Of a stretch of DNA of 17,480 nt, positions 7,328 through 15,502 are shown piece after piece (the first letter of the stretch is position 1; the number at the start of each line of letters is the position of its first letter). The stretch comes from a bacterium (GTDB lineage Bacteria > BMS3Abin14), in the NCBI GenBank assembly GCA_020350725.1, contig CP070719.1:2584098-2601577 (forward strand), written 5' to 3'. The notes below the pieces were generated by a model. It did not search any database. It worked only from the letters and a program-made list of their open reading frames with translations, and was not told the origin of the DNA. A program made the position numbers and the translations under genes.

Positions 7328-8670
7328 ATCTCAGCGATCTTTCCCTCGGCCTCCAGGTCAAGAAAAACTCTCACCACCCCGGGGTCGAACTGCGTGCCGC
7401 TGCTCTGTTTAATTCTCCCCACGGCCTCCCCGGCCGACAGGGCGGAACGATAGCTCCTGTTGGAGGTCATGGCATCGTAGGCGTCGACAAGGTTGACGAT
7501 CCTGGAGGCGAGCGGTATTTCAACCCCTGCCAGACCATCCGGATATCCCGATCCGTCATAACGTTCATGGTGGTGCCGGACGAAGAGGGCCACTCTGCCA
7601 AGGGTGGAAATGGCGCCCAATATCCTGGCCCCGATCTCAGGATGGCGCTGCATGTTCCCGAACTCCTTGACAGCAAGCGGCCCTTCCTTTCCGATGATCT
7701 CCCCTTCGATCCCGATCTTTCCGATATCGTGAAGGATAGCCGCCAGTTCCATGTCCCTCTGCTCACCCTCCTCCATCCCCATGCGCTCAGCGATGGCTCT
7801 GGAGATAGCCGAGACCCTTTCGCAGTGTCCTCTGGTATAGGCATCCTTGGCCTCGACGGCCGCAGCCAGGGCGCTGATAGTCTCTTTGAAGTTTCGCTCC
7901 CTTTCCCTGCGCGCATCCTTGATCTGAAGGACCATCTCGTTGAAGTGGCTCGTAAGCCTTCCGATCTCGTCTTTGCTCTGGACGTCGACCCGGACGAGAA
8001 GGTCCCCGGAACCGACGGCCTGGACAGCGGATTCAAGGCCCTCGATCCTCCTGACGTGAAAACCGGAGAGGAAGAAGATGGCCACGATCCCTCCCACGGT
8101 GACGATGACGAGGGGGAGGAGCAGTCCCATGAGGGTCATCTTCATCGCGCTTTTTACGTGATCCGCTCCCAGCCCTACCACCGCCGATCCGATACGGACT
8201 CCTTCGACCATCATGGGGACGACTGCCTGGATAACCCCCCTGCTGCCCTCGGGGATCAGCCCCCGCTCGAGGGTGTGGCCCGTTTTCAAGGGATCGGAAT
8301 GGTAAACGATCCTCCCTTTGTGGTCCACCAGATAAGCGTATTGAACGTCCTGGTCGAGCATGGTGGATTCCGTCACGGGCCCGAAGCGGAGGTCATCAGC
8401 GGCCAGCATGGGATCCCTGGCATTGACCGCCAGGTTCTCGGCGAGGGACTTGACCCGCTTTTCGCTCTCGCGGATGAGAAAGATCCATTCGTACCGGACG
8501 AGGGAGAAAGCGACGACCCCTGACAGGATGATGAGGAGGAGCGAAAAGGACAGGGCGACCTTGACCCGGAGGGAGAAAAGGAAACCCGGACCCGGGCGAG
8601 AGGTCTTTCTCTGAACGACTTGGGCTGCCGTCCCGGACATCATGCTCTCCTTCATCGTCGATGGCGCCAC
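7288..8670 (-). CDS. Membrane HD-GYP c-di-GMP phosphodiesterase, copy B
   Basis: Predicted sensor phosphodiesterase that hydrolyses c-di-GMP. Numbered from GTG at 8670: TM1 about 36-58, a periplasmic sensor region (59-178, ending in MMVEGVRIGSAVVGLG), TM2 about 179-202, HAMP about 203-253, then HD-GYP with HCERV (282-286), H314/D315 in LHDIGKIG, HPEIG (343-347), HHERYDGSGYPDGL (367-380) and the downstream NLVDAYDAMTSNRSYR signature. All key metal and GYP residues are present, so it should be active. Start choice: the ATG at 8640 has AAGGAG six bases upstream (8647-8652), while GTG at 8670 has GGGGAAGG six bases upstream; I cannot separate them. The 3' end overlaps the lipoprotein gene by 40 bp. 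It is a diverged paralogue of the gene at 9393-10769, and each copy follows a zinc-ribbon/FHA gene. Confidence 0.95.
   Translation of the reverse strand: MAPSTMKESMMSGTAAQVVQRKTSRPGPGFLFSLRVKVALSFSLLLIILSGVVAFSLVRYEWIFLIRESEKRVKSLAENLAVNARDPMLAADDLRFGPVTESTMLDQDVQYAYLVDHKGRIVYHSDPLKTGHTLERGLIPEGSRGVIQAVVPMMVEGVRIGSAVVGLGADHVKSAMKMTLMGLLLPLVIVTVGGIVAIFFLSGFHVRRIEGLESAVQAVGSGDLLVRVDVQSKDEIGRLTSHFNEMVLQIKDARRERERNFKETISALAAAVEAKDAYTRGHCERVSAISRAIAERMGMEEGEQRDMELAAILHDIGKIGIEGEIIGKEGPLAVKEFGNMQRHPEIGARILGAISTLGRVALFVRHHHERYDGSGYPDGLAGVEIPLASRIVNLVDAYDAMTSNRSYRSALSAGEAVGRIKQSSGTQFDPGVVRVFLDLEAEGKIAEICGRIQKDQRALG
8638..8652 (-). promoter_or_regulatory. Ribosome-binding site that may set an internal HD-GYP start
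   Basis: On the minus strand AAGGAG, six bases, then ATG give a near-ideal initiation site ten codons inside the longer HD-GYP frame that begins with GTG at 8670. It supports a start at 8640, though the GTG has its own purine-rich upstream sequence. Confidence 0.55.
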
Positions 8671-8701
8671 AAATGACCTTCCCCGGCGTGTCGGCCCAGG
8701 A

Positions 8702-9280
8702 TCAGTTACCGGGCTGGTTGCTCTCTATGGGGCGCAGGGCCTCGATGGTGGTGTTGCCTATGGTGAAGGTGTCTCCGAAGTCCAGTCTCGAGACCATGAC
8801 TTTTCTGTCCCCGACGAATGTCCCGTTGGTGCTCTCGCTGTCGAACAGCATAATGTGATCGCCGAAGACCTTGACCGTACAGTGCTTCCTCGATACTTCC
8901 GGGTCGTCCAGGACAATATCGGTACCGCTCCTGCCGATAGTCACCTGGGGACTCTCGATCACGAATATTTTCCCTGAGCCTGCATCCCGGAGAGCGTATC
9001 TTACGCCATCCCGCAGAAAAGGTACCCTGACGGATGCGACGTCGATCAGGTCGGAGACCTCGCTCTTGCTCTGGTCGACTTCCTGAAAGTCGAAGGACAT
9101 CGTCTGGCCGTAATCCGCGGAGGTCTTGCCGCCGAGAGGGGGGGAAGGTCCCTGGCCCTTTGCACTCGCTATGAGGATCTCCTGTCCGCAGTTGAGGCAG
9201 TTGGCCCTTGCCCCCCCGGGGGGAATTTTCTCATCCGCCACCTGATATGATGTCTGGCACTGGGGACAGGTGATCTTCAC
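8702..9280 (-). CDS. Zinc-ribbon (MJ0042-type) plus FHA domain protein, copy B
   Basis: Predicted cytoplasmic phosphothreonine-reading protein. The N-terminal ribbon has two CxxC pairs, C5/C8 and C28/C31, in the pattern of the MJ0042 finger (CPQCQTSYQVADEKIPPGG). A linker (about 38-90) carries GQTMSFDFQEVDQSKSEVS. The FHA domain spans about 105-185 with all core motifs: GRSGTD (116-121), SRKH (130-133) and STNGT (150-154). There is no transmembrane segment. Start: GTG at 9280 with GGAGG six bases upstream. It precedes the HD-GYP gene by 31 bp (to the GTG), so the pair is almost certainly co-transcribed. It is paralogous to 10818-11384 over the full length, linker included. FHA domains bind phosphothreonine; no Ser/Thr kinase gene is in this window, so a kinase would have to be elsewhere. 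Confidence 0.94.
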   Translation of the reverse strand: MKITCPQCQTSYQVADEKIPPGGARANCLNCGQEILIASAKGQGPSPPLGGKTSADYGQTMSFDFQEVDQSKSEVSDLIDVASVRVPFLRDGVRYALRDAGSGKIFVIESPQVTIGRSGTDIVLDDPEVSRKHCTVKVFGDHIMLFDSESTNGTFVGDRKVMVSRLDFGDTFTIGNTTIEALRPIESNQPGN

Positions 9281-9392
9281 CTAATGCCTCCAAAGGACGC
9301 ATCCGGCGTACCGGCCGGGGAAAACCTGATCCCGCCCGGATTCCGCTTCTGGTCCCGACATCCCCTTACCGCATCCCAGGGACAATACGGGT

Positions 9393-10769
9393 TCAGGCGC
9401 TCATCAGGGAATCCTCATCTATTTCCCTGCAGATCCTGTCAATCTCACCATCGGCTTCCAGCTTGAGGAATGTCTCCACCACCGCCGGATCGAACTGAAT
9501 TCCTCGGGCTTTTCTGATCCTCCTGAGGGCCTCTTCCCGGGACAGTGCCGACCGGTAGCAGCGGTCGGAAGTCATGGCGTCAAAGGCGTCGACGAGGTTA
9601 ACGATCCTGGATGGCATGGGGATGGCATCTCCCTTCAGGCCGGACGGATAGCCGGATCCATCATACCACTCGTGATGGTGCTTGATAAACAGGGCGACCC
9701 GGCTCATGGAAGACAGCGGCTCAAGGATCCTCGCCCCTATCTCCGGATGGCTCTGGATATAACGGTTTTCCGTTGGGTCCAGGGGACCGAGCTTTCCGAG
9801 GACTCCCTCCCTCACCCCGATCTTTCCAATGTCGTGGAGAATAGAAGCCAACCTCAGATCTCTCAGGAGGGATTCGTTGGCGCCCATTCTCTCGGCGATG
9901 GCGACGGATATTCGAGCGACCCTCTCGCAGTGACCTCTGGTATATGCGTCCCTTGCCTCAACCGCAGCCGCCAGGGCGCTTATTGCCTCGGTGAGGCTCC
10001 GGAAAGCCTTGCGGCGCACTCGATTGAGCTGAAGGACCATCTCGTTGTAATGGCGGACAAGACTTCCAACCTCATCCTTGCTGGGATCGTCCACCTGGAT
10101 AAAGAGATTGCCGGCATAGAGAGCATGCACCGCCTCTGCCAGCCGATCGATCCTTCTCACATGGAGCCCGGTGAGGGCGAAGATGCCTGCGATGCCGAAC
10201 GAAACGCCAAGCAGGAGCGGGACTACCAGGCCGAGAAGCGTTTGCCTGAGAGCCTCGTTAATATGGTCTTTGCCGAGTCCCACGACGGCCGTCCCGACAT
10301 GGATTCCCCCCTCCTCCATGGGAACGGCCGCCTGGAGGATCCCGCCGGCGGCTGCCGGGATCCCCTCCGGCAGGACCTGGCCGATCATCTTCGTCTCCGA
10401 ATGGAAGACGATCCTTCCACTTCGGTCGGCGATAAAGGCGTGCCGGACGTCGGGATCCTTCATGATGGACTCGACAACGGGCGCCAACCGCAGCTCATCC
10501 ATGGCAAGCAGAGGGTCCCTGGAATTAACGGCCAGGTTTCGCGCCATGGATTGGACGCGCTTCTCGCTTTCCCTGTTCAGAAACAACCACTCGAAGCGGA
10601 TGACGGCGGATGATATGACGGCCGTCAACAGCAGAAACAGGAGGGAGAAGGACAGGGCCACTTTCCACTTCATGGAGAGGGAAAAACGGGATCTTCGCTT
10701 TCCAAATACCCCGGGAAAGTCCTCCACAACAGGCGGGGAGGTGATTTTTTCGGTCGAATTGATCTTCAT
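9393..10769 (-). CDS. Membrane HD-GYP c-di-GMP phosphodiesterase, copy A
   Basis: Same architecture as copy B: TM1 about 35-57, periplasmic sensor (58-178, with NLAVNSRDPLLAMDELRLAP and IHVGTAVVGLG), TM2 about 179-201, HAMP about 202-250, then HD-GYP. HCERV (280-284), H312/D313 in LHDIGKIG, HPEIG (341-345), HHEWYDGSGYPSGL (365-378) and NLVDAFDAMTSDRCYR are intact, so activity is expected. The paralogues agree closely in the HD-GYP core and around TM1, and differ more in the periplasmic sensor and termini, which suggests different input signals (inference). The start is ATG at 10769, 48 bp after the FHA gene; no strong ribosome-binding site is visible. A 112-bp gap follows before copy B of the FHA gene. 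I see no convincing terminator there, so all four genes may form one operon. Confidence 0.95.
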   Translation of the reverse strand: MKINSTEKITSPPVVEDFPGVFGKRRSRFSLSMKWKVALSFSLLFLLLTAVISSAVIRFEWLFLNRESEKRVQSMARNLAVNSRDPLLAMDELRLAPVVESIMKDPDVRHAFIADRSGRIVFHSETKMIGQVLPEGIPAAAGGILQAAVPMEEGGIHVGTAVVGLGKDHINEALRQTLLGLVVPLLLGVSFGIAGIFALTGLHVRRIDRLAEAVHALYAGNLFIQVDDPSKDEVGSLVRHYNEMVLQLNRVRRKAFRSLTEAISALAAAVEARDAYTRGHCERVARISVAIAERMGANESLLRDLRLASILHDIGKIGVREGVLGKLGPLDPTENRYIQSHPEIGARILEPLSSMSRVALFIKHHHEWYDGSGYPSGLKGDAIPMPSRIVNLVDAFDAMTSDRCYRSALSREEALRRIRKARGIQFDPAVVETFLKLEADGEIDRICREIDEDSLMSA

Positions 10770-10817
10770 CGCAGCTTGAATGACTCAGTCCGCTCAGCGG
10801 GGAAATGTCCGCCGTGC

Positions 10818-11384
10818 CTATTGGTCCCTCTCCATGACAAGCTTGAGGGTCGTGTTGCCAACCCTGAACCGCTCTCCCGGCTCGATCTTAGCGGTGAGAA
10901 CTTTCTTCTCCCTGAAGAACGTACCGTTCGTGCTCTCCATGTCGATGATGACGATCCGGTCACCATATATCTTCAGGGAACAGTGTCTCCTGGACACCTC
11001 CGGATCGCTGAGGGCAATGTCGCAACCGCTTCTCCCGATGGTGAATTCCGGCCTTTGGATGGGAAATTTCTGCCCGTTTCGGACATCCATCAGGTGGTAG
11101 CGAACGCCATCGGACAGAAAGGAACTCTGCTCGGACACTTGCTTGAGAAGCGTGGAGACCTCGGCCGAGCTCTGATCCACCGTCTGGAAGTCGAAGGTGA
11201 TGGTGTGTCCGGGATCGCCGGAATATTCTCCCGGCAGGAACTCCGAACCGTCCTCAAATGCTCCTCCGGTGGGGATGAGGATCTGGTGGCCGCAGCTGGG
11301 ACAGTTGGCGTGCGCCCCCTTCTCGGGAACCTTTTCGTCCGCGATCTGATATGTCGTGTGGCACGAAGAACAGGTGATGCGCAT
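10818..11384 (-). CDS. Zinc-ribbon (MJ0042-type) plus FHA domain protein, copy A
   Basis: First gene of the duplicated cassette. Ribbon cysteines C5/C8 and C28/C31 (CSSCHTTYQIADEKVPEKG) are intact. The linker holds GHTITFDFQTVDQSSAEVS (59-77), nearly matching copy B, and both copies then share a DGVRY segment before the FHA domain. FHA core motifs: GRSGCD (117-122), SRRH (131-134) and STNGT (151-155). The protein should be soluble and bind a phosphothreonine partner. Start: ATG at 11384 with GGGAG seven bases upstream. The 137-bp gap before it is the most likely promoter site for the downstream genes, but no clear consensus is visible. Identity between the copies is highest in the ribbon and FHA core; the region just after the ribbon (38-58) is the least alike. 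Confidence 0.94.
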   Translation of the reverse strand: MRITCSSCHTTYQIADEKVPEKGAHANCPSCGHQILIPTGGAFEDGSEFLPGEYSGDPGHTITFDFQTVDQSSAEVSTLLKQVSEQSSFLSDGVRYHLMDVRNGQKFPIQRPEFTIGRSGCDIALSDPEVSRRHCSLKIYGDRIVIIDMESTNGTFFREKKVLTAKIEPGERFRVGNTTLKLVMERDQ

Positions 11385-11521
11385 GGGACCGCTCCCAAGG
11401 TTATGACAACACCGGGTATCCGCAGCCTCTGAATCGGCTTTGACCTTCTATCCGGCGCTGAGGCCGCCGGGACGGCCTGTCAGAGGCTCCGTCGCCGGAG
11501 AACATGCCGGACCATGCCTAC
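11385..11521. other. Intergenic region with nested inverted repeats
   Basis: This gap lies between the propeller-protein stop and the first FHA gene. Three inverted repeats are visible: AGCCTCTG (11424-11431) against CAGAGGCT (11481-11488), a perfect 8-bp pair; AGGCCG (11461-11466) against CGGCCT (11473-11478) with a 6-nt loop; CTCCG (11487-11491) against CGGAG (11496-11500) with a 4-nt loop. None is followed by a T-tract on the minus strand. They could form a factor-dependent or bidirectional terminator for the upstream gene, a leader structure, or an operator. The FHA promoter must lie here if the cassette is transcribed separately. Confidence 0.5.
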
Positions 11522-14311
11522 TTAACGGTATATCGGCATCTTCACCGGTGTGAATCGGTTTCCGTCGTACTTCAGGACGCCCTGTTCGCTGTGAAACCAT
11601 TTATTGTCCGCAAGATCGACCGCAATCACCGGAATGTCCTTTCCGGGAAAACCCTCGGAGGTGCCGAATCTCGTCCAGCGGCTGCGATCGAAACGCGCCA
11701 CTCCATCACCCCCGGTTCCGACCCAGATGTTCCACCGGCCGTCAACCGCAACCGACAATATCCTGTCTGACGGCAGGCCATCGGAGCGGGTGAAGACCCT
11801 GTCCATTTTTCCGTGGTACCGAACCAGTCCGCCGTCGGTACCGATCCAGAACACGCCGTCGGCATCGATGGCCAGGGAGTTGACGTTGTTGTCGGGAAGA
11901 CCATCCGATTCTGTGAAGGTCTTGAAGGTCTTTCCGTCATAGCGGGCCAGCCCGCTGTCCGTACCGAACCAGATCCGTTCATCCTTGTCAATGACGATGC
12001 AGTTTATGACATTACTCGGCAGGCCGTCACCGTAATCGTAGGTCACCCAGGTGGACTTGCCGTCGAACTGGGATACCCCCCTGTCGGTCCCGATCCATTT
12101 GAAGCCCAGGCGGTCCACGGCAATGGCCCTGACCGAATTGCTGATGAGACCGCTCGAGGCCGAGGTAAAGTTGCGGCGCCTCTTGTTGATGATGTTAACC
12201 CTGAACAGGCCCTCCTCGCCGCCGACCCAGAGATAGTCTCCATCCAGCACACTCGGGTGGATGAACACCCCATTGGAGTTGTTCCGCCACAGTCCGCTGG
12301 CCACACGGTAATTCGCGGTGCGCACCTTTTCCCTGTTTCCCGCCTCGTCAACCGCGAAGAATCTGATCGTCACGTTCTCCCTGAACGCAAGGGGGGTCAC
12401 ATATTGGGGGGATGCCTCCGTCGGATCCTTCCCATCCAGGGAATAGTAGATCTTCGCCCCCTTTTCGGACCTCAACTCGAGCGCCACGGGCGGATTGTAC
12501 TCGCCCGGAGCCGGATAGGGTATCGTATTAGGTGGCTCCGTGTCGATAACATACTCCGCCATCTGAACGGCTTCCCGGTTGCCGGTCTGATCCTCCGAAT
12601 AGAAGAGGACCGTGCCCCCAGCCTCGATCACAAAGGGACCGGAGTACTGTCTGAACTGGTCCTCACCGTCGCGCCGGAAAAATATTTTCCCGCCCTTTTC
12701 CGAGCTCATGGAGACGCTGATCGGCCTGCGGTAGACTCCAGGAGGCGGGTCGATGGCCGTCGAGGGGGCTTTGGTGTCGAAGGAGTAACGCTCCACCCTG
12801 ACGGCTTCCCGGTTGCCCGATTCGTCGGTTGAGAAATACTTCAGAACGGTCTCCCGGGCGATCCGAATGGAACCCGAATAGACGGGGGACGTCAGTCCGG
12901 GGGTCGATCCATCCGTGGTGTATCTCGTCACCGCCCCCTCCTCCGTTTTCAGGGCGACGAGGATGGGCCCGGTGAAGGCACCGCCCGGGGGATCCGCATC
13001 CGTTCTGGGAGCCACACTGTCAAGGACATACCGCTGACTGACGACCTCGCTCCTGTTTCCGACGGTGTCCACGGCGAGATAGGACAGGACCAGGTTTTTG
13101 GCGACGTTCACCGGACCGCGGTACTGCTCCGAATTCTCCGTCGGCCGGGTGCCGTCGACAGTGAAGTAGACAGTCGCCGGTTCCGAGGTCTCGAGCTTGA
13201 CGCGGATCCGTCCGGAATAGTTGCCTCCGACGGGCCTGGCCACCACAGCGGGCGGCTCGGTGTCGATCAGGTATTCCTCCGTCGAGGTCCGGCTCCTGTT
13301 GCCCGCCTGGTCAACGGCGTAGAACTTCACCAGGGAATTCCGCGCCACTTCAATAGGGCCCCTGTAGAGGGGAGATGATATTCCCGGCTCCCGCCCATCG
13401 ACCTCGTAGCGGATCTCCCCCCTCTCCGAGGCCCGCAGGGCAACGGATACCGGTTTCCCAAACGTTCCTCCGGCCGGCTGGGCCTCAACGCGTGGGGGAT
13501 CCCTGTCTATAACGTATCTTTCCTCGCGGGTGTTCTCCCGGTTCCCGGCCTCGTCCAGGGCGAAGAAACGGATGACACCGCTCCTGTCGAAGGTGATAGG
13601 CTCCGAATATCTTTTCGATCCCGTGCTGGGTCGTTTACCGTCCAGGGTGTAGAATATCCTGGTCCCCTTCTCTCCCGACAGGGTAACGGTTACCGGCGTG
13701 TTGTAAAGCCCGCCGGACGGATTAGCCACTGTAACAGGCTTGGTCGTATCGAGGTTGATCCGGTAGCTCTCCTGTTGGACCTTCTCCCTGTTGCCGGCGG
13801 CATCCACCGCGAAGAACTTGAGGACCGCATTCTTTTTCAGGACGATGGGGCCCTCATACCGGGAGGATCCGTCACCCGGTGTGGTCCCGTCCAGAGTGAA
13901 CCTCACCACCGCCCCATCCTCTGTCTGGAGACGGACCGAAACGGGGTGCTGATACTTTCCACCCCTCGGTCTGGCGGTTGTCACGGGCGGGGTCGTGTCG
14001 AGCCGGATCCGGTAGGCAGCCGACTGGATATCCGAACGGTTACCGGCACGATCCACCGAATAATAGCTTATCTCAACGTCCTCCCTCAGGGGGAAAGGGC
14101 GCAGGTAAGGCATGGGCTCTGCCTCGCCGAGGGAGAAGTAGACCCGGGCCCCCTTCTCCGTGCTGAGTTCGACCGTGACGATCTCGTTGTAGGGTCCGGG
14201 GGCAGGGCTGATCGACACGGAAGGTGGTGTCCTGTCGAACGGGTAAAACCGGGCCAGCACAGCCACGATGGCGAAAAGGACAGCGATAATCAGGAAAACT
14301 TTGCCCTTCAT
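11522..14311 (-). CDS. Anchored protein: eight chitobiase-C-like sandwiches plus Reg_prop beta-propeller
   Basis: The N-terminus (MKGKVFLIIAVLFAIVAVLARF) is an uncleaved-looking signal anchor, which puts the rest in the periplasm or outside. Residues 26-670 are eight tandem units of 78-83 residues starting at 26, 105, 188, 269, 350, 431, 512 and 590. Most carry D-T-x-P-P, GG/PG-x-Y, x-FTLDG-x-x-P, a YxGPI-like turn and a closing FxAVDxAGNRE, as in CHB_HEX_C_1-type Ig-like domains. Residues 671-929 form a propeller with six visible blade signatures (KWIGTDRGVSQFDG, IWFGTDSGLARYDG, FWIGTDGGLVRYHG and relatives), the Reg_prop type usually seen in the periplasmic sensors of hybrid two-component systems. 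Here no histidine kinase follows, so a propeller is carried on a ~650-residue beta stalk. The start has GGGAG seven bases upstream. Adhesion, polymer binding or sensing are all possible. Confidence 0.93.
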   Translation of the reverse strand: MKGKVFLIIAVLFAIVAVLARFYPFDRTPPSVSISPAPGPYNEIVTVELSTEKGARVYFSLGEAEPMPYLRPFPLREDVEISYYSVDRAGNRSDIQSAAYRIRLDTTPPVTTARPRGGKYQHPVSVRLQTEDGAVVRFTLDGTTPGDGSSRYEGPIVLKKNAVLKFFAVDAAGNREKVQQESYRINLDTTKPVTVANPSGGLYNTPVTVTLSGEKGTRIFYTLDGKRPSTGSKRYSEPITFDRSGVIRFFALDEAGNRENTREERYVIDRDPPRVEAQPAGGTFGKPVSVALRASERGEIRYEVDGREPGISSPLYRGPIEVARNSLVKFYAVDQAGNRSRTSTEEYLIDTEPPAVVARPVGGNYSGRIRVKLETSEPATVYFTVDGTRPTENSEQYRGPVNVAKNLVLSYLAVDTVGNRSEVVSQRYVLDSVAPRTDADPPGGAFTGPILVALKTEEGAVTRYTTDGSTPGLTSPVYSGSIRIARETVLKYFSTDESGNREAVRVERYSFDTKAPSTAIDPPPGVYRRPISVSMSSEKGGKIFFRRDGEDQFRQYSGPFVIEAGGTVLFYSEDQTGNREAVQMAEYVIDTEPPNTIPYPAPGEYNPPVALELRSEKGAKIYYSLDGKDPTEASPQYVTPLAFRENVTIRFFAVDEAGNREKVRTANYRVASGLWRNNSNGVFIHPSVLDGDYLWVGGEEGLFRVNIINKRRRNFTSASSGLISNSVRAIAVDRLGFKWIGTDRGVSQFDGKSTWVTYDYGDGLPSNVINCIVIDKDERIWFGTDSGLARYDGKTFKTFTESDGLPDNNVNSLAIDADGVFWIGTDGGLVRYHGKMDRVFTRSDGLPSDRILSVAVDGRWNIWVGTGGDGVARFDRSRWTRFGTSEGFPGKDIPVIAVDLADNKWFHSEQGVLKYDGNRFTPVKMPIYR
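12302..14236 (-). repeat. Eight tandem ~243-bp coding repeats
   Basis: DNA encoding the eight beta-sandwich units of the propeller protein. Units are diverged at protein level but keep the DxxPP start and the VDxAGNR end. Unit 7 is shortened by three residues, in the turn that follows its RRDGED. Unit 1 lacks the usual DG turn, reading LGEAEPMPY instead. Confidence 0.9.
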
Positions 14312-14395
14312 GGGTCAACTCCCGGTTTCAGCGCGGCCGTCTCCATCCTGGCCATGGTCCTTGGTACACATTGGGAATAACGCCTGGGGGTGCAC

Positions 14396-15424
14396 TCAGC
14401 CCGCCCCTTTCTCCGGCGGCGCATCGTAGTAGTATTTTCCGTATTTCAGATATCCGTACACGTTTGCCATCCTGGGATCTTCCCGGGTCTGGAGGAGGTC
14501 GAGTTGGCCACGGACCATGGGCTTCAGGTATTCGTAAAGAGCTTCTCCTCCTCCGCCGGCCAGCAGGACCAGATCCAGGTCCCAATCGTCCACCCAGACC
14601 CTCTCCATTTCATTGACCACAGCCGCCGCAAGCCGGGAGAAGACCTCGTCCTTGACCTTGGAGATGTCGTATTCAGCGCCCCGTATCTTGATGCTTCCCT
14701 GCTGAACCGCCCCGAAGAGCCGGTAGATCTCGACGTTGATACCGCTCATCTCGTGAAGAGCTTCCGCTATGAACTGGAAGGCCTTGGCCATTCCGGTATC
14801 GGTGGTCCGGCTGCCCCTCTCGGAATGCTGAAGCCCCCGGCAGACGGTAAAATCAGTTGTTTTGAACCCAATATCGACGATCCCGATCTTCTGACGGGCA
14901 ACGTCCTGCCGCATAAGGGTGCCGTCATCCCGAAACAGGTGATCCACAAGGCTCCCATACGGTTGAGGGATCACCTTCACCCGGTTGACCGACAGCGCGA
15001 CTTCGTTGGCCTGACCGTCCTCATGGAGGACAAGACTGTGTTCCCCCTTGAGACTTTCGGCCAGACGGTCCTTGAATTCCACATAGTAACCCACCGGCAG
15101 TCCCGTAACCACGTTTACGGGCACTCTGCTGGCGGCGACACGGCTTAAAGCGGCCAGAGAAAGCACCTTGAACTGGTGGGCGACCATCTGTGCCTGATCG
15201 AGGGTGAATTGACGAACCCTCGACTCGGACTCGGCCAGTTCACCGACAAAATAGGACCGGTCGTTCAGGGTGATGTGAACACCCTCCAGTCCCATTCCAT
15301 CGAAGAACCTGTCTCCCAGGTTCCTGGGCTGGGCCTCTCCAACGATGGATTTGAAGAGGACGGACGTTTCGCCGCTGGAAGCCTTGGTAAAACCGAACCC
15401 GACATCAACTCCCGCCATCAGCAT
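14396..15424 (-). CDS. ParM/StbA-type actin-like ATPase
   Basis: Actin-fold protein of the ParM/Alp class, expected to bind ATP and form filaments. Phosphate 1 is at 6-14 (VDVGFGFTK), phosphate 2 at 181-193 (GIVDIGFKTTDFT), and the adenosine motif at 285-295 (LVLLAGGGGEA). Near the C-terminus ANVYGYLKYG (320-329) matches the A-N-x-x-GYLK ending typical of ParM/StbA proteins. At 342 residues it is close to the usual length and clearly not MreB, FtsA or DnaK. Start: ATG at 15424 with AAGGAG six bases upstream (15431-15436); the second in-frame ATG, two codons on, is less well placed. It follows the 611-residue gene by 109 bp. Plasmid ParM works with a small DNA-binding ParR and a centromere; no ParR-like gene is visible, so a chromosomal cytoskeletal role, or a prophage or plasmid remnant, should both be considered. 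Confidence 0.92.
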   Translation of the reverse strand: MLMAGVDVGFGFTKASSGETSVLFKSIVGEAQPRNLGDRFFDGMGLEGVHITLNDRSYFVGELAESESRVRQFTLDQAQMVAHQFKVLSLAALSRVAASRVPVNVVTGLPVGYYVEFKDRLAESLKGEHSLVLHEDGQANEVALSVNRVKVIPQPYGSLVDHLFRDDGTLMRQDVARQKIGIVDIGFKTTDFTVCRGLQHSERGSRTTDTGMAKAFQFIAEALHEMSGINVEIYRLFGAVQQGSIKIRGAEYDISKVKDEVFSRLAAAVVNEMERVWVDDWDLDLVLLAGGGGEALYEYLKPMVRGQLDLLQTREDPRMANVYGYLKYGKYYYDAPPEKGAG

Positions 15425-15502
15425 CGGTCTCTCCTTATGATCTGGTCGTCCAAGTCATTTTCTCCATCCCCCCACGGTGGCCCGAAGGTTCTGCCCTCCC
15501 GA

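Noticed and set aside
7303-8523. Open + strand frame opposite HD-GYP copy B, with similar frames opposite copy A and the propeller protein
   Set aside because: Antisense shadow; HD-GYP motifs on the minus strand decide the coding strand.
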